From Ferruginibacter sp. (lineage in GTDB: Bacteria; Bacteroidota; Bacteroidia; Chitinophagales; Chitinophagaceae): DNA of 42,293 bases. Both the position numbers and the translations under genes were made by a program. Location of the stretch: contig JANXXM010000166.1 of the NCBI GenBank assembly GCA_025350645.1, positions 1 to 42,293 of the forward strand, given 5' to 3'. Shown here piece by piece: positions 16,990 to 26,207 of this stretch. Below the pieces are notes generated by a model. That model searched no databases. It had not been told where the DNA came from and saw only the letters and a list, made by a program, of their open reading frames with translations. Position 1 is the stretch's first letter. Every line of letters begins with the position of its first letter.

Positions 16990-17922
16990 ATGAAAAAAAT
17001 AATACTGTCAGCTATTCTGTTTTTATTTTTTACCGCTTCTTCCTATTCGCAGCTAGATAATATAATTGGAAAAGCAGGAGGCCTTTTTAATAAAGGAATA
17101 AATTCAAAAATACACAAGGAACCTATTACCACCAGCTTTGATGACTGTGATAAAAATGCAGTAAAGCCTGTAAACTTTGGGGATGGTGCGCCAAAAAAAC
17201 AACTGTGCAACATGCCTTTTATTGCAGGAAAAGGTTACCAATTATAGCCGGGATATTATGAGTGTACTATACAAAGCTTTTGTTTGAAAGCCGGCACTTA
17301 TGCGCCCAGCAAAGGCGATGGTTATTTATATGCTCCGCTTAAAGGACCTAAAGAAAAAATTGTTTATAAATTAATAGACAACTGGTATAATCACAATGAA
17401 GTAGACCAACATGACTTACAACTTATATTATGGGCCATTATAGCCAAAACCAAAATAAGTAATTTATCGCCTAAATTAAAAGCAATTGTGGTGCTGTTAA
17501 TTGGTGAAGACGATGTAAAAGAGTTGAGTAAAGTAGGACTAGATATGCTATCTGCAGAAGCATTTAAAAGATCTGTAGCCAACCTGCCAGCACCAGTACA
17601 AAAAGTGGCAGAAATAGAAAACCAGATGCGGTCTAGATTTTATGCTGCAACCGTAAATTATAATGAAATAGAAAACCTTGCCATATTGGGCGGGGAGCAA
17701 ACCGAAAGTTCTTCTATTGCACGGGGTACCTGGACGAAATTACCTAATGGCTGTTTTATAAAATACCTGCCGCAGGGCTACCAACGCACAGATATTGTAT
17801 ATTATGTACCAGAAACAATAGCAGGGACGGATATATTTTATTATGGGCCTGGCACTATTGCAATGCCCGCCAGCACAGGATCTCAGCGGCTGGCGCAATC
17901 TAATAAATTGGTATGTAAATGA
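16990..17922 (+). pseudogene. Secreted protein of unknown family interrupted by one in-frame TAG
   Basis: Codons from the ATG at 16990 run through a signal peptide (ASSYSQ, about residues 1-20) and a domain ending KGYQL, then meet TAG at 17245-17247. The same frame resumes immediately as PGYYECTIQSFCLKAGTY and continues without another stop to 17922, giving 310 codons in all. The phrase across the stop (YQL-x-PGYYE) reads as a single conserved stretch, so one base change (for example from AAG or TTG) explains it. The second half contains GDGYLYAPLKGPKEKI, WAIIAKTKI and a repeated YYVPETIAG / YYGPGTIAM at the end. The function is unknown. It may be a recent pseudogene, a sequencing error, or suppressed. 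Confidence 0.65.
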
Positions 17923-18054
17923 TGTATGCAACAGCAAATAACCCTTGCAAATATTTATCTTAAAACTATATAGCTTAATTGCCACAAAATAAATTCACCG
18001 GCATAATATTGATAATAATTTAGTAATATTTTTTATTAACAGTTGTTAGTTTTA

Positions 18055-18085
18055 TTTGGTAAAATGATTTGAAAGTTTACCTTTG
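18055..18085 (+). promoter_or_regulatory. Promoter of pckA
   Basis: A -33 TTTG at 18055-18058 and a -7 box TACCTTTG at 18078-18085 are separated by 19 bases, exactly the Bacteroidota consensus. Transcription should start near 18091, which rules out the upstream TTG start and supports the ATG at 18111. Confidence 0.85.
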
Positions 18086-18110
18086 CGCCCTCACTAAACG
18101 ATTGCATGAT

Positions 18111-19715
18111 ATGTCAGTAACTCAAATGCCTGAAACAATAAACGTTTTGGCAAAAACGGGTATTACAACTAGCAAAGCACTTCATTATCAGGAAACTCCT
18201 GAGCAACTTTCTAAAACAACAATAAGCAGAGGAGAAGGACAATTAAATGATACTGGCGCATTACTTATAAATACGGGAGAATTTACCGGCAGAAGCCCCA
18301 AAGATAAGTTTTGCGTAAAAGATGAAATAACGGCTGATACTATTTATTGGAATGAATTTAATATTGCCACAACCCCCGAAGTTTTTGATAATATGCATCA
18401 AAAACTTTTAAAGCATTTAAGCGAAAAAGAATTGTGGATTAGAGATTCTTATGTATGTGCAGATCCAAAATACAGATTAAACATTCGTGTGGTAAACGAA
18501 AATCCATGGAGTAATTTATTTGCACATAACATGTTTCTACGACCTACAGAAAATGAATTAGAAAACTTTACACCGGAGTGGATAATTCTACATGCTCCAA
18601 ATTTTCATGCAGACCCAGCCGTAGATGGTACTCGCCAGCATAATTTTGCCATGACGAGTTTTACAAAAAAAATAATATTGATTGGTGGAACAGGTTACAC
18701 TGGCGAAATTAAAAAAGGAATTTTTACTATTCTTAATTTTATTTTGCCACATCAAAAAAATGTACTGAGTATGCACTGCTCTGCAAACGTAGGTGTGGAT
18801 GGGGATACAGCCATTTTTTTTGGACTAAGTGGTACCGGAAAAACAACCCTGAGTGCAGACCCTAACCGTAAATTAATTGGTGATGATGAACATGGCTGGA
18901 CAGACGATACTGTATTTAATTTTGAAGGTGGTTGTTATGCTAAAATGATAAACCTAAGTGCCGAAAATGAACCAGAAATTTACAATGCTATTAGGCCAGG
19001 TGCGCTTGTAGAAAATGTTGGGTTTTTACCAGGTACAAATAAAATTGATTTTGCTAATAAAGAAATTACAGAAAATACAAGAATAAGTTATCCGCTTAAT
19101 TTTATAAGTAATGTTTTGAAACCATCAATAGGAAAAACACCTCAAAATATTTTCTTTCTTACGGCGGATTCTTATGGCATTTTTCCTCCTATAAGTAAAC
19201 TTACTGCAGGGCAAGCCATGTACCAGTTTATAAGTGGCTACACTGCTAAAGTTGCAGGTACAGAAGCCGGGGTAAAAGAACCTTCTGCTACATTCAGCGC
19301 ATGTTTTGGTGCACCATTTTTACCCTTACATCCTGGCAAGTATGCAGCTATGCTTGGTAAAAAAATGACGGCTGCAAACGTAAATGTATTTATGATAAAC
19401 ACCGGCTGGAGTGGCGGCCCTTATGGCATTGGTAGCCGTATGAAACTGGCTTACACCCGTGCCATGATTACTGCGGCACTAGAAGGTAAACTAGATAATG
19501 TGGAGTACGAAGCGCACCCTATATTTGGAATGATGATGCCGAAAGAGTGCCAGAATGTGCCCAGCAAAATACTGAACCCACGCAATACATGGGCAGATAA
19601 AAATGCTTACGATGAAAAAGCAGTTTCATTAGCAAAACAGTTTGTAAAAAACTTTGAAAAATATGCAAGCGGCGTAAGTGAAGAAATTTTAGCTGCTGCG
19701 CCTTTAATCAATTAA
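18111..19715 (+). CDS. pckA: Phosphoenolpyruvate carboxykinase (ATP)
   Basis: This enzyme converts oxaloacetate and ATP to phosphoenolpyruvate, ADP and carbon dioxide, the entry to gluconeogenesis; it can run in reverse. The 534-residue protein carries GEFTGRSPKDKF at 57-68, the P-loop GLSGTGKTTLSADP at 238-251 and the metal-binding kinase-2 element LIGDDEHGW at 255-263. Further on come the substrate segments INLSAENEPEIYNAI and NTGWSGGPYGIGSRM. The start is set at MSVTQMPET because the promoter -7 box lies inside any longer frame. It appears monocistronic and converges on the T9SS esterase gene only 38 bases away. Confidence 0.97.
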   Translation: MSVTQMPETINVLAKTGITTSKALHYQETPEQLSKTTISRGEGQLNDTGALLINTGEFTGRSPKDKFCVKDEITADTIYWNEFNIATTPEVFDNMHQKLLKHLSEKELWIRDSYVCADPKYRLNIRVVNENPWSNLFAHNMFLRPTENELENFTPEWIILHAPNFHADPAVDGTRQHNFAMTSFTKKIILIGGTGYTGEIKKGIFTILNFILPHQKNVLSMHCSANVGVDGDTAIFFGLSGTGKTTLSADPNRKLIGDDEHGWTDDTVFNFEGGCYAKMINLSAENEPEIYNAIRPGALVENVGFLPGTNKIDFANKEITENTRISYPLNFISNVLKPSIGKTPQNIFFLTADSYGIFPPISKLTAGQAMYQFISGYTAKVAGTEAGVKEPSATFSACFGAPFLPLHPGKYAAMLGKKMTAANVNVFMINTGWSGGPYGIGSRMKLAYTRAMITAALEGKLDNVEYEAHPIFGMMMPKECQNVPSKILNPRNTWADKNAYDEKAVSLAKQFVKNFEKYASGVSEEILAAAPLIN

Positions 19716-19753
19716 TAATTTTTAAAATAAATAAATAGGACAGTTTTAATAAA

Positions 19754-22700
19754 CTACCATTTTAAAAATTTATAACTGATATGTTGCATTTTTGTTTGAA
19801 GCTGCAAAATATACAGCCCCTGCTTCAAATTTTTTATATCAATTAAATTAGGCGTTACTTCATTTTTTTTGTGATGAACTTTACGGTACACTGTACTACC
19901 CATTTCGTTTGTAATGGTAACCAAATACTCGTTTTCTAATGCTGGAGGTAATTTTACTGTAACTACATCTCCGGCAGGGTTTGGGTATAACAAAAGTTCA
20001 TTATTTTGTTTTGTTTTTTCTGCAATATTTTCATCTGATGCGTCCGCTGCTGTTTTGTTTGTTCTTGCCAATAACGGTGGAGGGTTAATACTTGCTTCTT
20101 TAATAATAAAACCTGCAATGTAATTCCAGGTTCCTATCCGGCTAATAGTTACCAAAATTTTTCCGGCACTGTTTGGGGAGATATTTATAAACTTTGCAAA
20201 ATCATTAATATTATTGTCAGTAGAAATTGTATCTAGTAAAGTGCCTATCTGATAAATACTGCTATTGCCCGTATTGCCCCGGCTTGCATAAAATTCCAGA
20301 TTGTATTTGATCGCAGGATCCAGTCCGTTTAATGTTAGTGTTCTGTAACTTGTGTTGGCAGAATTATACCTAAGCACCTGTGTTGGACAAACAGTAGCAG
20401 TAGTTGCATAAGCAGATCCATTGTCTGATATTAATCCGGATGCCGTTATTACTGCATTTATAGAACTTGCACTTCCATCATCATAGTAAAAAATGCTGCT
20501 AGATAATCCAGCACTCATATTCCAATTATTCCATTGAGCAATATTGTAGGGGTTGCTTCCTCCATAAATATTTACATTTATTTTTTTTGCAACTTGTACT
20601 TGTGCATTTACTGTCACCAGCACCGTATCTTTTGCAATGCCACCCACATTATCTGTTACTGTTAGTTGATAAGCATAAATGCCTTGCAGCAACCCGCTTG
20701 CCGTGGCTGTTGCTGTAGTTGCATTTGCAAGTGTGCCAGTAGCAGGGCCAGAAATTTTTACCCAATTATAAGATGCAATTGTGCCGTCAGCATCTGTACC
20801 ACTGCCAGTTAATGTTGTGGTATTTACTGGGAGTGTAATGCTAATATCTGAACCAGCATTGGCTATGGGTAAAATATTGGCAGGAGGTATTCCGATATGT
20901 ACCGTTACCAGCACCGTATCTTTTGCAATGCCACCCACATTATCCGTTAATGTTAGTTGATAAGCATAAATTCCTTGCAGCAACCCACTTGCTGTGGCTG
21001 TTGCTGCAGTTGCATTTGCAAGTGTGCCAGTAGCAGGGCCAGAAATTTTTACCCAATTATAAGATGCAATTGTGCCGTCAGCATCTGTTCCACTGCCTGT
21101 TAATGCTGCGGTATTTATTGGAAGCGTAATGTTAATATCTGCACCGGCATTGGCAATGGGTAAAATATTGGCAGGAATATTATTGCGTATGCAAATAGTA
21201 TCCCCTATTTTTTCGGCTGCCATTCTTGTAAATAAAATATGATGCCCGTAATTATTTAAATGTACACCATCACCTGCACTATAAAAAGAATTAATTGTAC
21301 CATCGGCATTTGCAATACCCGTCCAAAAATCCACAGCCTTATTTCCATAAGTAGTATTTATCCAATCCCTCAAATCCATTTGCAATATATTTTCTGAAGG
21401 GCTCAATCCATCTCTTGGCTGTGTTGTGCTTACCCACACAGGAATGTTTTGGTTATTTGCAAGCGTTGTTATGTTTATAAAATTCTGATGAATGTTATTA
21501 GTTGGAATTCCTCTTGCCACATCATTAGAAGGTAGGTTTAAAATAATAGCATCGGGGTTTAAAGAAAGCGCTTTTGTAATATTGCGCATAGTATCTACTG
21601 AAAAGGGTGCTGGTATAATAGTTCCCGTTGCAGATACATCATAGGATGTGAGCCCAGGAGTGGCAATATTGATAACCTGTATTTGTGGATTTTGTAGGAG
21701 CAGGTATGATGTAAATTTTTTTGCCCAGGAACTATCAATAGGGTTTGCACCAGTACCATACGCTGTGGAAGATCCTACAATAACTATCTTATAAGCACGG
21801 TTGCATAATGGTGTAACCTGCGGTGGCCATGCAAAACTAAAGTATGGCAAAACAACAATGTTTACAGAATCTTTTGCTGTAAGCCCCGCTGTATCGGTTA
21901 CTGCGAGCTCAAAAATATAATTACCTGCAACAAGATTTTTAATTTTTGTTGCACAAAGGGTGTCATTTATAATTTGAAAAGATGCAGGACCTGCTATTTT
22001 TTTCCATTTGTATTTTAATATTCCATTCTCAGGATCTGATGATGCGCAGCCTCTAATCGTTAATGAATCTGTAGGTAATTGCAAACTTGTATCTGCGCCT
22101 GCACGTGCAATGGGAGGAAGATTTACAGTAGCAATGGTAGTGTCTGAACCATAAAAAATATCCAGCACGTTGATGCACGAAAAGTCGCTGCCAGCTTTTG
22201 TTCTTATATCAAAATCCATTACTGTTTTTCCTGTAACTACAAAAACTGCCGCATTATTAAAATTGCTGTTACTTGTAGCGTTGTAGGTTTTCCATATATT
22301 ATCATCTGTTCTTTTTATTTCTGCACTCCTTGCGGCAGTAGTATTGGTGCGGCTTCCCCAAAATTTTATGGTATAAATTTTATTGGCCTGCAATCCTTTT
22401 ATCCGCCATTTTCCATTGGTTGCACTACTGTGTATAAGCGCATGATCGGTAGTGGCACTTGCAGGATAATCGCCCACAACACCGGTTGTATTACCATTAC
22501 CTGTACCTGGCGAACTGGCACTATTGTATGTACCATCCACCCTGTTAATTACTTCAACGGCAATACCTGATAACTGATTCGCTATGGTAAGTGCGTTGCT
22601 TACATTTACACCTGCTCTGGCATCAGTCATATTATTCCATGTGTTGCCATTTATATTGGGAGATGAAGTGATAGTGCCACCAAAATTGGCATTGCCGCCA

Positions 22701-23839
22701 ACATCGATTAGTATGCGCTGCTGTGCACCTGCTGGTAAAGAATGGTACACATTTACCGTTAATGAATCTTTGCTTACGGCTCCCATATTATCTGTTACAG
22801 TAAGTTCAAATTGATAAACACCTTCTGTAAGATTAGAAATAACGGGGCTTACCGCTACAGAGTCTGAAAATGTATAAGAAGAAGGTCCATTTACTTTGCG
22901 CCATTTGTAGGCTACGATAATGCCGTCTTGGTCCACAGAGGAGCTTCCATCCATTATTGCATTTGCGGGAAGCACCACACCTATATCCTGCCCCGCAGCG
23001 GCTAATGGAGGCAGGTTTACATTTACTGTTCTTTGCCTGTAGCCAAGCATCCATTCATAAATATTAATACCCTCTGGTTTATAACCTGGCAATGTTGCCT
23101 GGCTCCAGCATTCATGGGCTATAATAGCATCAGAACTTATTAAGGGGAATTCAGTAAGTTTTGTTTGTGGATTTGGCGTAGGAGTATAATTGTTGATGTA
23201 CGTTTTCCAGTTTCTGGAATATGCCACTGGTACTGTTCCATCATTAGTATTATGAAATGCCCATACGGGCAAGTTAGCTGCTGCTATTCTGTTTGCTAAA
23301 GTTTGTGTAGGAGCAAATGCACCACAAAAAGGTATCATTGCTGCAATTTTATTACTGTTGGTAATATTTAAACTTGCAAACTCCCACGCCGCACCACCAC
23401 CGGCACTTATGCCCATCAAATACACCCTGGTTGGGTCTACCCTGTAGTTACTCATAGCGTATGTTAGTATTGCACCAACATTACCACCAGAAGGCCAGCC
23501 GGTAAACTGAGGAGAAATAACTATAAAAGAAAAACTACTGTCGCCAACAGAAAAACTTGCAGGAAAACCGCCTTCACTTATGATTTTAGGTACTCCCCAT
23601 TCAAGCACTTTTGGTAAATCTGCTATATTACCTTCGCCCACTTGCCCTGCACCATGCACCCAAATAATGAGTGGATAATTTTTTATATCTGCGTTATAAT
23701 TTGGTGGCAGGCACTGGTAAAATCCTTTACAGCTAGCACCGGTTATAGATTGCGATAAATACACCTGGGTTTGTGTTTGAGAAAATAGCATTGTTCCCAC
23801 AAAAAGAAGCGCAAAGAATAATGTAAATTTCTTTTGCAT
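19754..23839 (-). CDS. Large T9SS-secreted protein with an alpha/beta hydrolase and an SGNH hydrolase domain
   Basis: The 1361-residue mosaic has these parts in order: signal peptide (1-20); an esterase of the PHB-depolymerase/feruloyl-esterase type (about 25-270) with GISAGG (Ser145), Asp200 in NTNDGTVP and His242; a K319/PKD-like beta-sandwich (275-365); and a malectin/CBM-like domain (372-565). Then follow a second PKD-like domain (572-665), an SGNH hydrolase (682-880) with Ser690 in VGSST, SND at 771-773 and Asp857/His860 in DGVHLNNYGH, two nearly identical PKD-like repeats (890-982 and 987-1078) and another carbohydrate-binding-like domain (1085-1250). A type IX secretion sorting domain (1282-1361, LLLYPNPAGD, GLYILQL) ends the protein. 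It probably removes ester groups from a polysaccharide outside the cell. No partner glycosidase gene is nearby. Confidence 0.88.
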   Translation of the reverse strand: MQKKFTLFFALLFVGTMLFSQTQTQVYLSQSITGASCKGFYQCLPPNYNADIKNYPLIIWVHGAGQVGEGNIADLPKVLEWGVPKIISEGGFPASFSVGDSSFSFIVISPQFTGWPSGGNVGAILTYAMSNYRVDPTRVYLMGISAGGGAAWEFASLNITNSNKIAAMIPFCGAFAPTQTLANRIAAANLPVWAFHNTNDGTVPVAYSRNWKTYINNYTPTPNPQTKLTEFPLISSDAIIAHECWSQATLPGYKPEGINIYEWMLGYRQRTVNVNLPPLAAAGQDIGVVLPANAIMDGSSSVDQDGIIVAYKWRKVNGPSSYTFSDSVAVSPVISNLTEGVYQFELTVTDNMGAVSKDSLTVNVYHSLPAGAQQRILIDVGGNANFGGTITSSPNINGNTWNNMTDARAGVNVSNALTIANQLSGIAVEVINRVDGTYNSASSPGTGNGNTTGVVGDYPASATTDHALIHSSATNGKWRIKGLQANKIYTIKFWGSRTNTTAARSAEIKRTDDNIWKTYNATSNSNFNNAAVFVVTGKTVMDFDIRTKAGSDFSCINVLDIFYGSDTTIATVNLPPIARAGADTSLQLPTDSLTIRGCASSDPENGILKYKWKKIAGPASFQIINDTLCATKIKNLVAGNYIFELAVTDTAGLTAKDSVNIVVLPYFSFAWPPQVTPLCNRAYKIVIVGSSTAYGTGANPIDSSWAKKFTSYLLLQNPQIQVINIATPGLTSYDVSATGTIIPAPFSVDTMRNITKALSLNPDAIILNLPSNDVARGIPTNNIHQNFINITTLANNQNIPVWVSTTQPRDGLSPSENILQMDLRDWINTTYGNKAVDFWTGIANADGTINSFYSAGDGVHLNNYGHHILFTRMAAEKIGDTICIRNNIPANILPIANAGADINITLPINTAALTGSGTDADGTIASYNWVKISGPATGTLANATAATATASGLLQGIYAYQLTLTDNVGGIAKDTVLVTVHIGIPPANILPIANAGSDISITLPVNTTTLTGSGTDADGTIASYNWVKISGPATGTLANATTATATASGLLQGIYAYQLTVTDNVGGIAKDTVLVTVNAQVQVAKKINVNIYGGSNPYNIAQWNNWNMSAGLSSSIFYYDDGSASSINAVITASGLISDNGSAYATTATVCPTQVLRYNSANTSYRTLTLNGLDPAIKYNLEFYASRGNTGNSSIYQIGTLLDTISTDNNINDFAKFINISPNSAGKILVTISRIGTWNYIAGFIIKEASINPPPLLARTNKTAADASDENIAEKTKQNNELLLYPNPAGDVVTVKLPPALENEYLVTITNEMGSTVYRKVHHKKNEVTPNLIDIKNLKQGLYILQLQTKMQHISYKFLKW
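20614..21175. repeat. 291-base tandem duplication inside the T9SS esterase gene
   Basis: Two copies (about 20614-20885 and 20907-21175) with a period of 291 bases (97 codons) encode consecutive PKD-like domains. Long stretches are identical, for example GCCAGTAGCAGGGCCAGAAA. The few differences suggest a recent duplication or ongoing gene conversion. Confidence 0.85.
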
Positions 23840-24130
23840 CGGTTTAGTTTTATTGAATTAATGTATTGGGGTCTAACAGATATTATTAAAATATCCTGTA
23901 TAGGTGGGAGTTTAAAGCTGAAACTAAAACTAAGAAAAATGAGCGAAATTGTTATATAAATTTTTTAGTTATATTATGATTATCTTCTTTTTTTAACAGC
24001 ATAGTTCCTCATAATGATTTAATGAAAAGGATTTCGCAAAAAATTTTTAATTGTTTGATGCGGGAGTAAATAAACTTTTAAAATCCTTTCTGCTAACTTT
24101 ACAAAATGCATATTTAATAACGATTATTTT

Positions 24131-24514
24131 ATGGAAAAAGAAAAATTACGGATAGATAAATATTTGTGGAGTATACGATTATTTAAAACCCGCAGCTATG
24201 CCAGCGAAGCTTGCGAAAAGGGTAAGGTAAAATTTAATGGCGTATCTGTAAAGCCGTCTAAACAGGTACACGAAAATGAAGAATATGAAGTAAAAACAGA
24301 AGCAAAAAAATGGGTAATAAAAGTAACCGGGTTATTGCACAACAGGGTTCAATTCAGCGAAGCCATTAATTTTTATATAGATATTACACCTGCGGAGGAA
24401 ATAGAAAAAATGCAGTTTATGGCCGCAGCATTTCATACAGGCAAAAGACTAAGTAAGGTAGGGCGCCCTACAAAAAAACAACAGCGGGATTTGAGTGAGT
24501 TTAAAGGAGAATGA
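24131..24514 (+). CDS. S4-domain RNA-binding protein, Hsp15-like
   Basis: The 127-residue protein starts with an S4 RNA-binding domain at about 7-65 (LRIDKYLWSIRLFKTRSYA, EACEKGKVKFNGVSVKPSK), followed by a basic tail (GRPTKKQQRDL). The layout matches the Hsp15 (HslR) family, which in E. coli binds stalled 50S subunits carrying nascent chains. It is probably cytoplasmic. It is followed on the same strand by trmD after 64 bases and may be co-transcribed with it. A TAACTTTA element at 24094-24101 is a possible -7 box. The family call is good; the exact role is inferred. Confidence 0.8.
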   Translation: MEKEKLRIDKYLWSIRLFKTRSYASEACEKGKVKFNGVSVKPSKQVHENEEYEVKTEAKKWVIKVTGLLHNRVQFSEAINFYIDITPAEEIEKMQFMAAAFHTGKRLSKVGRPTKKQQRDLSEFKGE

Positions 24515-24578
24515 GCGTAATAGGCATAAAACATTTAGCAAAACCGGGCTGTACTTTTTTAGATTTAAATTTTACATA

Positions 24579-25256
24579 ATGCAAATAGATATTATTAGTG
24601 TGGTGCCGGATTTACTTACATCACCCTTTGCACATTCTATTATGAAACGTGCTGCAGATAAAGGCTTGCTTACGGTAAATGTAATAAACCTGAGGGAACA
24701 TACCACCTATGCCCGTGCGCAGGTAGATGACTACCAGTTTGGTGGTGGTGCAGGTATGGTAATGATGATAGAGCCTCTGGTAAATGCAGTAGAATATTTG
24801 CAAAAAACAACCCGGTACGATGATATTATTTATCTTACACCTGATGGAGAAACATTTAATCAGAAAATGGCCAACAGCCTTTCTTTAAAAAAAAATCTGC
24901 TAATGATATGCGGGCATTATAAAGGAATAGACCAGCGGTTTAGAGATCATTTTATTACCACAGAAATTTCTATAGGCGATTATGTACTGAGCGGTGGAGA
25001 ACTGGCAGCAGCGGTACTTACAGATGCTATAGGCCGTTTGCTGCCGGGTGTTTTAAATGATGAAAGCTCTGCCCTTACTGATTCGTTTCAGGACAATTTA
25101 CTGGCACCACCTGTGTACACCAGGCCAGAAGTTTTTAGAGAAATGGGTATACCTGAAATATTAAAAAGCGGCAACCATAAAAAAATAGAGGAATGGCGGT
25201 ACGAGCAGGCTGTAGAAAGAACAAGAGATAGAAGACCAGATTTGCTGAAGGATTAA
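24579..25256 (+). CDS. trmD: tRNA (guanine-N1)-methyltransferase
   Basis: TrmD methylates N1 of G37 next to the anticodon using SAM and so prevents frameshifting. It is a homodimer with a trefoil-knot SAM site. The 225 residues contain MQIDIISVVPDLLTSPF at the N-terminus, DDYQFGGGAGMVM at 50-62, LTPDGETFNQ at 86-95, CGHYKGIDQRF at 111-121, EISIGDYVLSGGELAA at 129-144 and the catalytic-loop Asp168 in DSFQD. The start is set at MQIDII; a longer frame beginning at 24495 would overlap the previous gene and add a non-family N-terminus. rpsP, rimM and rplS, its partners in many bacteria, are not adjacent. Confidence 0.96.
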   Translation: MQIDIISVVPDLLTSPFAHSIMKRAADKGLLTVNVINLREHTTYARAQVDDYQFGGGAGMVMMIEPLVNAVEYLQKTTRYDDIIYLTPDGETFNQKMANSLSLKKNLLMICGHYKGIDQRFRDHFITTEISIGDYVLSGGELAAAVLTDAIGRLLPGVLNDESSALTDSFQDNLLAPPVYTRPEVFREMGIPEILKSGNHKKIEEWRYEQAVERTRDRRPDLLKD

Positions 25257-25391
25257 TCCACTTAGATAACACTACAGCATTTTGTAAGTATTGTGTTTAC
25301 TAAAATTTAATGAAAAATCTTTTTAATAAAGTAAAAGTATAAAATAGGTTAGTCTCCATTACAATTGGATAAATTTCAAATAAAGTTGTCT

Positions 25392-26207
25392 ATGAAAGTT
25401 ATTTCTCTGCTTCTAATAATTGTTATACTATTTTCCTGTTCTCCTAATCCATATTCAGCTACCAATAAAATATATAAAAAGCAGGCAAGAATTTTTGCTA
25501 AAATATTATCTTCCACCCCTACAGATTCTATTTGGGCAGATTCATTGAAACGCCCTTCTCATAATGCGAACACAACCAATTTTGGAATGCGCAAACCGAA
25601 TATGGTTATCATACATTTTACAGCACAAAACAGTTGTGAGCAAACGCTCCAAACTTTTACCAAGCCTGCAACACAGGTAAGTGCACATTATGTAATTTGT
25701 AAAGATGGAATGCTGCAGCATATACTAAATGATTACCTGCGTGCATGGCATGCAGGTGTAGCAAAATGGGGAAACAACAATGATATTAATTCCACTTCTA
25801 TAGGTGTAGAAATTGACAATAATGGCATGGATAGTTTTTCAACAGCGCAACTAAATACCTTATATGGTGTGCTGGCATTTTTAAAAAAGGAATACAACAT
25901 TCCTACTGCAAATTTTATTGGACATAGCGATGTTGCGCCCACCCGTAAGCCAGATCCCGGTATTTTATTTCCATGGAAATCATTGTCAGCAAAGGGTTAT
26001 GGCAACTGGTATGCAGATACAACAGGAAAAGTTATACCAGTTGATTTTAATACACTTTATGCTTTAAAAATTATTGGGTACGATTTAAAAGATTTACCTG
26101 CAGTTTACCGTGCTTTTAGAATGCATTTTTTAGGCTATAAAAATGATGCTGAACTTACAGAGACTGAGAAAAAAATATTGTATATGCTTATGCAACAATA
26201 TTTATAA
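25392..26207 (+). CDS. AmiD-like N-acetylmuramoyl-L-alanine amidase, lipoprotein
   Basis: The 271-residue protein has a lipobox (LFSC, Cys16), so it is membrane-anchored. It carries an Amidase_2 domain at about 65-195 that cuts the bond between muramic acid and the peptide stem. The zinc ligands are expected at His75 (IHFTAQ), His178 (GHSDVAPTRKPDPG) and Asp188, with spacing like E. coli AmiD; Glu140 (GVEIDN) lies in the active site. The C-terminal part (about 225-271, VYRAFRMHFLG) resembles a peptidoglycan-binding domain. It likely works in cell-wall turnover. The start is at MKVISLL; an upstream TTG is less likely. The stop lies back to back with the stop of the convergent gene. Confidence 0.88.
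   Translation: MKVISLLLIIVILFSCSPNPYSATNKIYKKQARIFAKILSSTPTDSIWADSLKRPSHNANTTNFGMRKPNMVIIHFTAQNSCEQTLQTFTKPATQVSAHYVICKDGMLQHILNDYLRAWHAGVAKWGNNNDINSTSIGVEIDNNGMDSFSTAQLNTLYGVLAFLKKEYNIPTANFIGHSDVAPTRKPDPGILFPWKSLSAKGYGNWYADTTGKVIPVDFNTLYALKIIGYDLKDLPAVYRAFRMHFLGYKNDAELTETEKKILYMLMQQYL

Noticed and set aside
24495-24578. An N-terminal extension of trmD overlapping the S4-domain gene
   Set aside because: TrmD proteins begin at the MxIDIIxxxP motif, which matches the ATG at 24579.
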